Source: Limnobacter sp.
GTDB taxonomy: Bacteria; Pseudomonadota; Gammaproteobacteria; Burkholderiales; Burkholderiaceae_B
DNA: 64,000 bases
Direction of reading: 5' to 3'
Assembly (NCBI GenBank): GCA_029866125.1
Contig: JARWZZ010000015.1
Coordinates: 1-64,000, forward strand
Under the pieces are notes generated by a model. That model was not told the origin of the DNA and made no database searches. It worked only from the letters and a program-made list of their open reading frames with translations. Of the stretch, positions 53,369 through 62,520 are shown piece by piece (position 1 is the first letter of the stretch; each line of letters starts with the position of its first letter). The translations under genes were made by a program, and so were the position numbers.

Positions 53369-54778
53369 TTGGCCCCCACCCCACCCAAGCGATGGTTTAA
53401 ACAAAGCGCTCGTTTCTCGCGCTTCTTGGCAGATCGCGGAATGATTGTCATGCAGCTCTATGTGGTTGCCATTCTGGTCGGGTTTATTGCGGTGGCGTTT
53501 GCAATCATGTCAGACCATGCCATTAAATGGCAGAAAGACTTGTATTTTGAAAACCCGCTGATTGCCTACCTGCTACCCCCCATCGTGCTACCAGCTTGCC
53601 TTTGGCTGGTGAACAAATTTTTCTGGGGTGCTGGCGGCAGTGGCATCCCACAAGCAGTCAAAGTCATCAACCATCCCGATCCCCGCTTGATTTCACGCCT
53701 TATTGGTCCAAGGGCGTTTCTGGGCAAGTTTTTACTCACTCCACTGGTGATTGCATCCGGCGCAGCTTCCGGACGCGAAGGACCCACGGTGCAACTGGGT
53801 GCGGCTTTGATGATGATGTCGCGCAAACTACCGGGTATTGCCAGGGTGTTTGACACGCAGTCGCTCATTATTGCAGGTGGGGCTGCAGGCGTAGCCGCCG
53901 CATTCAACACGCCATTGGGTGGGTTGATGTTCGCTTTCGAAGAACTTGGACGCCGTCGAACCCTAAGACACACCTCCAATTTATTGATGGCAGTGGTGTT
54001 GGCGGGCTTGGTGTCCTTGATGATTCAGGGCAACTATTCATACTTTGGTTATTCCAACGCCACCATTGATTGGCAGGACCACTGGATGATTTTGCTGCTA
54101 CTTGCCGTGTGCACAGGCATTGTGGGCGGGTTGTATGGGCGTGCGCTGCTTTTAATCGTTTCCCCAAAAACCCGGCTGGGTGCGTATCGCGCAAAACGGC
54201 CTTACTTTTTTGCGATGCTGTGTGGATTGTTGATCTCTGCAATGGCCATTGTTTTGGGCCCACAAGTTTTTGGTGCAGGGTATGAAGAAACCAAGCTTGC
54301 ACTGGAAGAAAGCCAAGACCTCTCACTTTCCTTTTGGTTTGTCAAAATGGTGTCCACCGTCACTTCGTTTGCAAGCGGTGCGCCGGGTGGTGTGTTTGCA
54401 CCTACCCTTTCCATCGGGGCAGGGTTTGGGCATTTCTTTGCCACACTGAATTCACAAGAAACAGCACCTTTTATGATTTTGGCGATGGTAGGCGTGTTGT
54501 CTGCAGTGACTCACGCGCCGATTACCGCCTTTGTGATTGTATTGGAGATGGTGGACAATCACGGGCTGGTGATGCCCATGATTATGACTGCCGCAATATC
54601 AACCCAGGTAAGCCGCCGCATACTGCCGACCTCCATTTACGTGCTGCTGGCTATGAATATTCGCATCCAATTTGCACCCAAAGAAGTCAACCCGCAAGCC
54701 AATAAGGAAACCAGTGCTGAAACCAGCGCTGAAACCACTGCTGAAACCAGTACGGAAGCACCCAACACCAAGGTATAA
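53369..54778 (+). CDS. CLC-family chloride channel/antiporter
   Basis: A 469-residue CLC protein. The selectivity motifs GSGIPQ (90-95), GREGPTVQ (135-142, with gating Glu137) and a later GVFAPTLSIGAG (the third anion-site motif) are present. There are two pseudo-symmetric sets of helices and no CBS domains. Its C-terminus is a short Thr/Glu/Ala repeat from four 12-bp units (54707-54754). It would exchange Cl- for H+ or conduct Cl-. The track start is TTG 53369, which keeps the N-terminal cytosolic helix; an ATG start at 53441 would drop it. Confidence 0.92.
   Translation: MAPTPPKRWFKQSARFSRFLADRGMIVMQLYVVAILVGFIAVAFAIMSDHAIKWQKDLYFENPLIAYLLPPIVLPACLWLVNKFFWGAGGSGIPQAVKVINHPDPRLISRLIGPRAFLGKFLLTPLVIASGAASGREGPTVQLGAALMMMSRKLPGIARVFDTQSLIIAGGAAGVAAAFNTPLGGLMFAFEELGRRRTLRHTSNLLMAVVLAGLVSLMIQGNYSYFGYSNATIDWQDHWMILLLLAVCTGIVGGLYGRALLLIVSPKTRLGAYRAKRPYFFAMLCGLLISAMAIVLGPQVFGAGYEETKLALEESQDLSLSFWFVKMVSTVTSFASGAPGGVFAPTLSIGAGFGHFFATLNSQETAPFMILAMVGVLSAVTHAPITAFVIVLEMVDNHGLVMPMIMTAAISTQVSRRILPTSIYVLLAMNIRIQFAPKEVNPQANKETSAETSAETTAETSTEAPNTKV
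54707..54754. repeat. 12-bp tandem repeat (4 units) in clc 3' end
   Basis: Four units of GAAACCAGTGCT-like sequence, encoding repeated E-T-S/T-A at the protein's C-terminus. Confidence 0.85.
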
Positions 54779-54807
54779 ACAAGCCTAAGCCAAAGTGCTT
54801 GGGGGTT

Positions 54808-55515
54808 TTAGTCCAGCCCGGTCAGTTGATCAAAACCCAGTAGACCACTCAGCTGAGACAACAACGCAGCCAACTCAGCTGCCGAACGTACCTTAAGTTT
54901 TTCAAACACATTCGACCTGTGAACCTCTACGGTTCGCATTGAAATATCCAAATCTGATGCGATGATTTTATTCAGACGCCCCTTCGCCACCAGCCACATC
55001 ACTTCGCGTTCGCGGGGGGACAAAGTTTCAATTCGCTCAGCCCACTTTTTCAGCACTTGCTGTTGATTTAGGTACTCACCCGACTTGATCAATGCTTGCT
55101 TGACGCGTTCTATCAAACTTTGATCGGTTGCGGGTTTCTCATAAAAATCAAAAGCACCATTTTTCACGGTTTCCACAGCAGTGGAAATGTCTCCATGCCC
55201 CGTCAGAAAAATCACCGGCAAGCGGTCAAGGCTTACACCCGACTTCTTCAACCACTGGAACACTTCCAAACCCGATTTGTCGGGCATGCGCAAATCCAAC
55301 AGCAAGCAAAGGTGCTTGGTGCTCGAGCAATGTTCGTGAATTTCGGCCTCAAAGTCGTTGAATTTGCCATAGGACACCAAAGGCAAATCCGCAGATTCAA
55401 ACAGCCATGACAAACCTTCACGAAGGTCGTCGTCGTCATCCAGCAATAACACCAAGGATGGGCTCACAGGCTGAACCACGGCCTGACTTACAGCTTGATT
55501 GTTACTGTCCCGCAT
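54808..55515 (-). CDS. Response regulator, FixJ family (DctR-like)
   Basis: A 235-residue regulator with a receiver (acceptor Asp74 in LLLDLRMPD, acidic run DDDDD at 26-30, FLTGHGD with the Thr switch) and a C-terminal LuxR-type helix-turn-helix of the FixJ kind (LSPREREVMWLVAKGRLNKIIA). I use ATG 55515 with AAGGA upstream, which overlaps the kinase stop by 14 bp. With the upstream kinase and the divergent dctP gene it matches the DctS-DctR layout of Rhodobacter, where the pair controls uptake of C4-dicarboxylates. Confidence 0.9.
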   Translation of the reverse strand: MRDSNNQAVSQAVVQPVSPSLVLLLDDDDDLREGLSWLFESADLPLVSYGKFNDFEAEIHEHCSSTKHLCLLLDLRMPDKSGLEVFQWLKKSGVSLDRLPVIFLTGHGDISTAVETVKNGAFDFYEKPATDQSLIERVKQALIKSGEYLNQQQVLKKWAERIETLSPREREVMWLVAKGRLNKIIASDLDISMRTVEVHRSNVFEKLKVRSAAELAALLSQLSGLLGFDQLTGLD

Positions 55516-57484
55516 ATTCTTCCTTTGAATCTTGTACCGCCATCGGTAAATCAATAATGAACAGAGTTCCACCCGTTGGCAAGGATTCTGCCCTCAACCT
55601 ACCACCGTGGGCCTCCGCCACACTCCTGCACAAACTCAAGCCCAAGCCCAAACCATCCGCCTTGGTTGAGACAAGTGCCTCAAACATTTTCTCGGTGTTG
55701 TCCAAACTTACCCCCGGCCCATCATCCCGCACTTCAAACTGATAGTTGTCTTGGGTTGACCGGGTTCGCAACCACACATTCCTGATTTTCTGTGATGCCC
55801 TAAACGCCTCGGCTGAATTCTTGATCAAATTCACCAAAGCCTGCTCCACCATAATTCGGTCCAAATGGAGAACCTGATCTGCGTGGTCCAGTTCAATGCG
55901 AAAGTTCACCTCATGCTTCTGGATAATTGAATCCAAGATGGGATGGATGGATGCAACCATCTCACGAGGGGTTACGCTTTCACGGTTGGCCCTGCGCTTG
56001 CGCACCAAGTTTTGGACGCTTCCAACCACCTTACTGGCTCGCTGAGCCTGATCGCGAATTTTTTCAAACATCTCGGCGTAGCGCTCCAAACTTGCGCCTT
56101 TCTTACTCAAATTAACGCCCGCCTGAGCGAAAGACACCATGGTCGCCAAAGGCTGATTCAATTCGTGGGAAATATTGGATGCAACTTCGCCCACCAACGC
56201 AAAACGGGATGCAGACTGGAGTTTTTCTCGTTGCTCGGAAATCAAGGCCTCGGACTTTTTGCGATCGGTAATGTCCAACACCGAGCTCATCCAACCCACA
56301 TGCAAACCCTTGCTGTCTTTCAGCGGCGCTTCCACAATCAGCACATCAATCAATCGACCGTCTTTGTGCTGATAAACCGACTCAAACCCCTTGGGTGAGG
56401 TGTTTCCAGCGATCACTTTGGCAACCAAGCGCCTGTATTCTTCCGTGTAATTCACTGGCCAATAAGGCATGGGCATGGGGCGCCCAACCAATTCACTGGC
56501 GTCAAACCCCACAATTTTGCAAAAAGCGGGATTCACATAACGGATGGTGCCGCTCAAATCCCAAACCCGCATGCCTAAGGCAATCGAGTCTTGCATGGAT
56601 TGGCGAAATAGCTTTTCTTCCTCCAGCTTGGCCTCAATGGTGAGACGCCTGCGAGAGTCGCGCCACAACATGCCAAAACTAAGCAGTAGCAAAAGCATCA
56701 AAAACAAAATGGAGGCTGTGACGGCATAGTTAAAAATACGGGGCCCAGCCTCCCCGCTATTCACACGAAGTTGCAAGGACGTGCCCGGCAACTCCAGCGA
56801 AGTCAGGTGGACATAAACCCCCTGCCCTTCTTTTCCCTTTTTCATGCTGGCTTGCACAGTGCCTGATGTGTCCAGAACATCCACCTCGTGGTCCCGTGCA
56901 AACCACCAAGGCAACTCGTTGTCCAGCATCAAATTGAGGTCGATTAAACCCACCACCACAGCGCGTTCTTCGGCCCCCACATTCACCAAGGCCAAAAAAT
57001 TCCTGCCGTTCCACTCCACAGGCCCCACAAAACCGTTCAAGCGGGAACGGGCACGTTGCTCAACCAGCGGCAGTATTTTTGCGGCAATGGCATTGGCCTC
57101 CACGTCATCCATACTGCCCGAAGAGTGGGAAATCAATTCCAAACTGAGGTCGCGGTAAACAGCGAGCAACTCACGGTGGGATCGAAACAATTGAGAGCTG
57201 ACCGCCCGGAATCGGTCTGAGTAGTAAATCAATGGGTCTTGCACCAGGCTGCCCATGGACTTATTCAAGCCATCCAGCTGGAACTGTATGTTTTGGCGAG
57301 CCCACAAGGTGTCGGCAATCAGCTTGTCTCGGTTTTGATCGCGCTCCTCTCGCTGCGCATAAACCACCGCCGCAATAAAAACACCCACCAGCAAAGAAAA
57401 CATGATTACAGGTAAGCCAAAGCGCAAGGCTTGGCGGCGCTGAATTTTTCTAAAATTGGTCTCGAAAGGTGCGAAATCTGACAT
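55502..57484 (-). CDS. Sensor histidine kinase, DctS-like
   Basis: A 660-residue membrane kinase. TM1 at about 22-43 and TM2 at about 255-283 flank a periplasmic domain of about 210 residues. A PAS domain with the PAC tail follows (about 300-420), then HisKA with NISHELNQPLATM and a HATPase domain (NSAEAF N box, DDGPGV G1, GLGLGLSLC G2). I use ATG 57484; the track's GTG at 57550 adds a segment that lacks a ribosome site. Overlap with the regulator gene implies one transcript. The divergent binding-protein gene suggests it senses a carboxylate. Confidence 0.9.
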   Translation of the reverse strand: MSDFAPFETNFRKIQRRQALRFGLPVIMFSLLVGVFIAAVVYAQREERDQNRDKLIADTLWARQNIQFQLDGLNKSMGSLVQDPLIYYSDRFRAVSSQLFRSHRELLAVYRDLSLELISHSSGSMDDVEANAIAAKILPLVEQRARSRLNGFVGPVEWNGRNFLALVNVGAEERAVVVGLIDLNLMLDNELPWWFARDHEVDVLDTSGTVQASMKKGKEGQGVYVHLTSLELPGTSLQLRVNSGEAGPRIFNYAVTASILFLMLLLLLSFGMLWRDSRRRLTIEAKLEEEKLFRQSMQDSIALGMRVWDLSGTIRYVNPAFCKIVGFDASELVGRPMPMPYWPVNYTEEYRRLVAKVIAGNTSPKGFESVYQHKDGRLIDVLIVEAPLKDSKGLHVGWMSSVLDITDRKKSEALISEQREKLQSASRFALVGEVASNISHELNQPLATMVSFAQAGVNLSKKGASLERYAEMFEKIRDQAQRASKVVGSVQNLVRKRRANRESVTPREMVASIHPILDSIIQKHEVNFRIELDHADQVLHLDRIMVEQALVNLIKNSAEAFRASQKIRNVWLRTRSTQDNYQFEVRDDGPGVSLDNTEKMFEALVSTKADGLGLGLSLCRSVAEAHGGRLRAESLPTGGTLFIIDLPMAVQDSKEEYAGQ

Positions 57485-57543
57485 CCCCGAATCTTGCCAC
57501 GAATCCCACTTAAGGTATGCACTACTGTGGAAACCCACAATCC

Positions 57544-57580
57544 ACACCACATAATCCGAGTACTCGGATCAAGGTGGTGT
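57544..57580. promoter_or_regulatory. Nested palindrome between dctS-like and dctP-like genes
   Basis: The core ATCCGAGTACTCGGAT (57554-57569) is a perfect 16-bp palindrome. It is framed by ACACCAC (57544-57550) and its inverse GTGGTGT (57574-57580), 3 and 4 bases away, so the whole 37-bp element is almost symmetrical. It sits between the divergent genes and is a strong candidate operator for the DctR-like regulator. Confidence 0.6.
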
Positions 57581-57627
57581 AAGCTTCGGAAAGAACAATT
57601 TATCCATAAATACCTGTGGTTTTCCTC

Positions 57628-58677
57628 ATGACTTTTGTCTCAAGTCGCTTGAAGCATTCTTTGTCCCAATTTTCAACTTCCTTGGCGTGCGTGATTGCAT
57701 GCATTTCGTTTTTGGCCCCCCTGCCAGCGCTGGCATCCCCTTTGGTTTTGAAATTCAGCCATGTTGTGGCCGAGGAAACACCCAAAGGCCAAGCAGCACT
57801 GGAATTCAAACGCCTTGTTGAAAGCCGCAGCAAGGGGAAAGTCAAAGTGGAGGTGTATCCAGAATCGGTGCTTTACAAAGACAAAGAGGAGCTGGAAGCC
57901 CTTCAGCTTGGAGCCGTCCATATTCTTGCACCCTCTTTGGCAAAGTTCGGCCAGTTGGGCATTCGAGATTTCGAGGTATTCGACATTCCCTACTTGTTCA
58001 CTAACCCACAAACCTTGTCAGAAGTTGTGAATGGTGAAATCGGCAGAGGCCTACTCAACCAACTGGGCGAAAGGGGAATCAAAGGACTGGCATTCTGGGA
58101 CAACGGGCCTAAAGTCATCAGCTCCAACAACCCGGTACGCCTGCCCTCAGACCTCAAAGGCAAACGGTTCCGCATACAACCTTCACGCACACTGGAAGCA
58201 CAAGTTGAAGAATTGGGTGCTACACCGATTGCCATGCCATTTTCCGAGGTTTACGAGGCTTTGGAGTCGGGCTTTGTGGACTCCACTGAAAATCCACCTT
58301 CGAACTTCTATTCACGAAAAATGTACAAGGTGCAGCGGTATTTGACGGTCACAAACCACGGCCACCTTGGTTACGCAGTGATTGTGAATAAAAAATTCTG
58401 GGAAAATTTGCCTAGAGACACGCGCGAATTGCTGGAGGCTTGCCTGAAGGCTTCCACGGTAAAAAACAACGAAATTTCAGCAAAAATGAATCAGGATGCG
58501 ATGAATGAAATTCGCAAACGCAAACTAGCCCAAGTGATTGACCTCACACCCGAGCAATTGATGGCCTGGAAAACCAAACTACAGCCTGTGCGCAGAAAAT
58601 CCGAAACTTGGATTGATGAGGACTTGATTGAAAAGGTCCGAAGAACAGATGCCAGGCACTCACCAAGCCTCAAATAA
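57628..58677 (+). CDS. TRAP transporter substrate-binding protein, DctP family
   Basis: A periplasmic solute receptor of about 349 residues. A signal peptide ends near PALA-SPL. The DctP fold shows LKFSHVVAEETPKG at the start, the conserved Arg of RFRIQPSRTLEAQVEELGATP that binds the substrate carboxylate, and the PPSNFYSRKMYKVQRY region. It should bind an organic acid. No dctQ or dctM membrane gene follows: the next gene is convergent. It may work with a transporter encoded elsewhere or serve as a ligand receptor for the adjacent kinase. The ATG 57628 is chosen over GTG 57616 without a clear ribosome site. Confidence 0.92.
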   Translation: MTFVSSRLKHSLSQFSTSLACVIACISFLAPLPALASPLVLKFSHVVAEETPKGQAALEFKRLVESRSKGKVKVEVYPESVLYKDKEELEALQLGAVHILAPSLAKFGQLGIRDFEVFDIPYLFTNPQTLSEVVNGEIGRGLLNQLGERGIKGLAFWDNGPKVISSNNPVRLPSDLKGKRFRIQPSRTLEAQVEELGATPIAMPFSEVYEALESGFVDSTENPPSNFYSRKMYKVQRYLTVTNHGHLGYAVIVNKKFWENLPRDTRELLEACLKASTVKNNEISAKMNQDAMNEIRKRKLAQVIDLTPEQLMAWKTKLQPVRRKSETWIDEDLIEKVRRTDARHSPSLK

Positions 58678-58679
58678 TT

Positions 58680-60350
58680 TCATTGAAACATTTTTTGCGC
58701 CAAACGGTCCTCATCTGCCTTTTGCTTGTACTCCCTTAGCTTGGCATCTATTTCCGCATGTAAGTAGTAATTGTCACGCGTAAACTGCTTGGCCACTTGC
58801 GACTGCTCAATCGCAGGCAAATACGCACTTCGCGCCGCATAGGACTGTGCCAAGTAAAAATGATGCTCAGCCCGTTTGCCCTGCCCCAGTGAAATCTGCG
58901 CCATCACATCAAGCAGCTGCGCATTGCTGCGGTACACCGACAGCAAATCCCGCAGGTATGCCTCTGCCTCGCCATACAAGCCCAACACACGCAAACCCTT
59001 GGCATACAAAAGCCGCACAGACATGTCGCCTTTGTAGTCTTGCTTGAGGTTTTCCAACTCACTGTAAAGTGACTTGTCAGCCGCATTAAGCTGCGCCAAA
59101 GTTTGCATTGGGGCCATAGGTGCCCCCGCATTTTGAACCTCGCGCATGGCCAGCTTCAAATTAAGTTCCTGATTTTTCAAAGCCACAGGCACTGGGGACT
59201 TTGCGGTCATGATGGACCTGCGTTTCTCGAACAAGCTTACCGCCCTGTCCAACTCCCTCAGCGCCTCCGATTTTTTACCCATAGTGTCCAAAACCAAAGA
59301 CCTGCCGTAGGCCAATGCGTAAGGCTCTGAAATGTTCAGTTGTGGAATTGGTTTTTCCAAGGTTTTTAAACGATCAGCCAATTGCTGATTGGTGCGGTCG
59401 CCATAGACCAAGGCTTTGACCCGAACCAATTCAAAGTCGACTGCCGTGGTGCTGGTTGAAAAATTACCCGCGCTGCCTGAACTGCCGAATAAAGCCGACT
59501 CCCCGGAGGAGCGCGGTGTACCGCTGATGCCGACCCGGTTGCGAATATCGGAAATGCGCTCAGTGGTGAGGGGGTGGGTGCGCAAATAGGCGGGGGCATT
59601 GTTTTCATACAAACGCGAGCTTTGCTGCAAACGTCCGAAAAAATCGACCATGCCTTGCGGGTCAAATCCAGCTTTAGTGAGCGTGGTAAAGCCAATTCGG
59701 TCGGCCTCACGCTCTGCATCACGCGAAAACCCCAGTTGCTGGTCAATGCTATAACCCGCACCTGCTGCGGCCAAACCTTGTGCAGCCTGTGGATTGGAGG
59801 CAGCCACCAAAATGGCTGCAATAAATGCGGCTGTGGACACCAGGCTGGTTTGCTTTTGCTGGCTGAACATTCGGGCAATGTGGCGTTGGGTGACGTGCCC
59901 CACCTCGTGGGACAAAACTGAGGCCAGCTCTGCCTCACTTTGCGCGTTGGCAATCAAGCCGGTATGCACACCAATAAAGCCACCAGGCATGGCAAATGCG
60001 TTGATGGATTTGTCGGCCACCAAGAAAAACTCAAAGTTGGAGGGTGACTGCCCTGCTGCGCTGGCAATACGCCCGCCCAGCTTGGTAATGTAGGAGGTAA
60101 TGTCTGGGTCTTCAGTCACAGCGCCAAATGCGCGGTAATCCCGCATGATGAGTTCACCCAATTTACGCTCGTCATTGGTGGACAGCTCTGTCCCACCCGC
60201 GTCACCCAAGCTGGGCAAATTGGCCAAGGGGTCTGATTTTTCAATGGCGAATGAATGGCTGGCAATGGATGCAAGGAAAGTCACACTGACTAGACCTGCG
60301 AGCAAATTTTTTTTCAAGCGGCTGCCTACGTTTTGGGTTCTCAACATCAT
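58680..60350 (-). CDS. M48 metallopeptidase with TPR-like tail (BepA/YfgC-like)
   Basis: A 556-residue periplasmic protease. A signal peptide ends near FAIE (about 36). The zinc motif HEVGH is at 148-152 and the third ligand is the Glu in READRIGF. The C-terminal half is helical with TPR-like repeats (e.g. LYAKGLRVLGLYGEAEAYLRDLL). BepA, the nearest characterised type, degrades or assists misassembled outer-membrane proteins such as LptD. It is convergent with the dctP-like gene, with a 2-bp gap. Confidence 0.92.
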   Translation of the reverse strand: MMLRTQNVGSRLKKNLLAGLVSVTFLASIASHSFAIEKSDPLANLPSLGDAGGTELSTNDERKLGELIMRDYRAFGAVTEDPDITSYITKLGGRIASAAGQSPSNFEFFLVADKSINAFAMPGGFIGVHTGLIANAQSEAELASVLSHEVGHVTQRHIARMFSQQKQTSLVSTAAFIAAILVAASNPQAAQGLAAAGAGYSIDQQLGFSRDAEREADRIGFTTLTKAGFDPQGMVDFFGRLQQSSRLYENNAPAYLRTHPLTTERISDIRNRVGISGTPRSSGESALFGSSGSAGNFSTSTTAVDFELVRVKALVYGDRTNQQLADRLKTLEKPIPQLNISEPYALAYGRSLVLDTMGKKSEALRELDRAVSLFEKRRSIMTAKSPVPVALKNQELNLKLAMREVQNAGAPMAPMQTLAQLNAADKSLYSELENLKQDYKGDMSVRLLYAKGLRVLGLYGEAEAYLRDLLSVYRSNAQLLDVMAQISLGQGKRAEHHFYLAQSYAARSAYLPAIEQSQVAKQFTRDNYYLHAEIDAKLREYKQKADEDRLAQKMFQ

Positions 60351-60419
60351 CTCTGTATGATAACGCGTGAAGCAAAAGGTTTCACCCTTTCGGTATGTAC
60401 TAATACGGAGTAGCAGTTG

Positions 60420-60893
60420 ATGAGCGGCCTAACGCACTTTGATCAAAACGGGAATGCCCACATGGTGGATGTGGGAGCAAAACTGGACACTGAACGCACT
60501 GCAGTGGCCAAAGGCCGAATTTTGCTGGGGCAAGAAGCATTTGCTGTGCTGAAGGCAGGTACTAGCAAAAAAGGGGATGTACTGGGTGTGGCCAGAATTG
60601 CAGCCATTCAGGGTGCAAAACGCACCTCGGATTTGATTCCACTTTGCCACCCTCTCCCTTTGACGCGACTGGCTGTTGAATTTGAATTGGTAGAAACTGA
60701 ACATGCTGTGGACTGCGAATGCACAGCCCAAACACTGGGTAAAACCGGGGTGGAGATGGAAGCCCTCACTGGGGTGCAGATTGGGCTCCTCACTGTTTAT
60801 GACATGCTAAAAGCCATTGACAAAGGCATGGTGATAACCGATGTGAAGCTGCTTAAAAAAACTGGTGGAAAGTCGGACTTTACTATTAAATAA
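60420..60893 (+). CDS. moaC: Cyclic pyranopterin monophosphate synthase
   Basis: A 157-residue molybdenum-cofactor enzyme. [50 protein letters not shown] and the catalytic GVEMEALTG... MLKAIDKGM segments are diagnostic for MoaC, which converts the MoaA product to cyclic pyranopterin monophosphate. ATG 60420 is preceded by GGAG at nine bases. moaA and other genes of the pathway are not in the window. Confidence 0.97.
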   Translation: MSGLTHFDQNGNAHMVDVGAKLDTERTAVAKGRILLGQEAFAVLKAGTSKKGDVLGVARIAAIQGAKRTSDLIPLCHPLPLTRLAVEFELVETEHAVDCECTAQTLGKTGVEMEALTGVQIGLLTVYDMLKAIDKGMVITDVKLLKKTGGKSDFTIK

Positions 60894-60920
60894 AAGCTTG
60901 ACATCCCACCTGCGTAGAGC

Positions 60921-61406
60921 TTACAACTGCGCCTGCCTGCAGATTGCAGGAACCAAGTCATATGCTGCCACGGCGCTGATCGAACAGCGCCAGCTTTGAA
61001 CAGCCGCACCAGCAGTGGCCAGAGCCCCGGTGGAGGTTGTTGGCTGTAGCCGCACAGTTGCACCCCGGGCCGCTGTTGGCAAAGGTGAATTTGCCGCGTT
61101 GTTCAGCACCATTGAAATAGAGCCGTTGGCGATAGTCACGCTGGAAACGTTTTCAGTGGTGATGCTTGGGCAGTTTGCTTCGACGTTGTTGGTAGGCATT
61201 GTTCCGCGTGTGGCCTGAAACTCCAAAATACCCGCTTTGCAACCCTGCGCATAATTGATCGCCTCAGAGATTCGCGCTCGGCCTAAGTAATTAGCAAACG
61301 CTGGCAAAGCAATGGCCGCCAACACGCCTACAATTGCTACCGCAATCATCAATTCAATCAATGTAAAGCCAGACTGTTTTGGCTGTTTTGGTTTAACGCT
61401 CATCAT
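60921..61406 (-). CDS. pilA: Type IV pilin (PilA-like)
   Basis: A 161-residue major-type pilin. The prepilin cleavage motif is SG-FTLIELMIAVAIVGVLAAIA: cleavage after Gly13 gives mature Phe1 and Glu5. The hydrophobic N-terminal helix is followed by a globular domain with four cysteines, the last two (SWRCSIS and AICRQAQL) fitting the C-terminal D-loop disulfide. The pilus powers twitching, adhesion and DNA uptake. GGGAC precedes the ATG. It stands alone between moaC and sucD. Confidence 0.93.
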   Translation of the reverse strand: MMSVKPKQPKQSGFTLIELMIAVAIVGVLAAIALPAFANYLGRARISEAINYAQGCKAGILEFQATRGTMPTNNVEANCPSITTENVSSVTIANGSISMVLNNAANSPLPTAARGATVRLQPTTSTGALATAGAAVQSWRCSISAVAAYDLVPAICRQAQL

Positions 61407-61488
61407 AAAGTCCCTTTAAAAGTGTGCAGCGAGCCTTTACTTTGATCGGGCGGGGCTTCGGTTATCACCCCCTTTTTGGTTAGTAAAT

Positions 61489-61525
61489 AAAAACCCCCTA
61501 TTCAGATTCACTCTGAATAGGGGGT
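61489..61525 (-). terminator. Rho-independent terminator of sucCD
   Basis: A perfect 14-bp stem ACCCCCTATTCAGA / TCTGAATAGGGGGT with a 5-nt loop. On the minus strand it is followed by TTTTTATTT, 24 bp after the sucD stop. Confidence 0.9.
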
Positions 61526-61548
61526 CTTTAAAGCTTCAGGCAAAGCAA

Positions 61549-62436
61549 TTACATGCCAATGGCCTTCTTCAACAAACGGCCCATTTCGGAAGGATCTTTC
61601 GTGACGGTAATACCGCACTCTTCCATGATGGCCAGTTTTTCCTGAGCCGTGCCTTTACCACCAGAAATAATCGCACCGGCGTGGCCCATGCGCTTTCCGG
61701 GTGGCGCTGTAACACCTGCGATAAAGCCCACCACAGGCTTCTTCATATTGTCCTTGACCCACAGAGCGGCTTCTTCTTCGTCGCTACCGCCGATCTCACC
61801 AATCATGACCACTGCGTCTGTTTCAGGATCGTCATTGAACATGCGCATCACTTCAAGATGCTTCAAGCCATTTACTGGGTCGCCACCAATGCCCACTGCG
61901 CTGGACTGGCCCAAGCCCAATTCAGTCAACTGACCTACAGCTTCGTAAGTCAATGTACCTGAGCGGGAAACCACGCCAATGCGGCCTTTCTTGTGAATGT
62001 GGCCAGGCATAATGCCGATCTTGATTTCATCAGGCGTAATAACGCCTGGGCAGTTGGGGCCAACCAAAATGGTTTTGCGGCCTTCTTTGCGCATACGTTC
62101 ACGCACTTCCATCATGTCGCGCACTGGAATGCCTTCGGTGATACAAATCACCAAATCCAGATCGGCTTCTACCGCTTCCCAAATTGCGGCGGCGGCAAAT
62201 GGAGGTGGTACATAAATGACGGAAGCATTTGCGCCAGTCTGCTTTTTTGCATCTGCAACGGTGCCGTAAATAGGCACGCCTTCAAAGTCCTCACCCGCCT
62301 TTTTGGGGTTTACACCCGCAACAAAGCAGTTCTTGCCGTTGGCGTATTCACGACACATGCGTGTGTGAAACTGGCCTGTTTTACCGGTAATACCTTGGGT
62401 AATCACCTTGGTGTCTTTGTTAATCAAAATAGACAT
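61549..62436 (-). CDS. sucD: Succinyl-CoA synthetase, alpha subunit
   Basis: A 295-residue subunit with an N-terminal CoA-binding Rossmann domain ([13 protein letters not shown]) and a C-terminal ligase domain. The phospho-acceptor His is His252 in [15 protein letters not shown]. With SucC it makes ATP or GTP from succinyl-CoA in the TCA cycle. It follows sucC after 84 bp. Confidence 0.98.
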   Translation of the reverse strand: MSILINKDTKVITQGITGKTGQFHTRMCREYANGKNCFVAGVNPKKAGEDFEGVPIYGTVADAKKQTGANASVIYVPPPFAAAAIWEAVEADLDLVICITEGIPVRDMMEVRERMRKEGRKTILVGPNCPGVITPDEIKIGIMPGHIHKKGRIGVVSRSGTLTYEAVGQLTELGLGQSSAVGIGGDPVNGLKHLEVMRMFNDDPETDAVVMIGEIGGSDEEEAALWVKDNMKKPVVGFIAGVTAPPGKRMGHAGAIISGGKGTAQEKLAIMEECGITVTKDPSEMGRLLKKAIGM

Positions 62437-62520
62437 GCTGTGTTCCTTTGCAATCAGACGAGGATCTAATCCACTCGCCTCGAAGTTTAGTTCGTGAAGG
62501 GTTTTTGTTAAGGCGACTTA

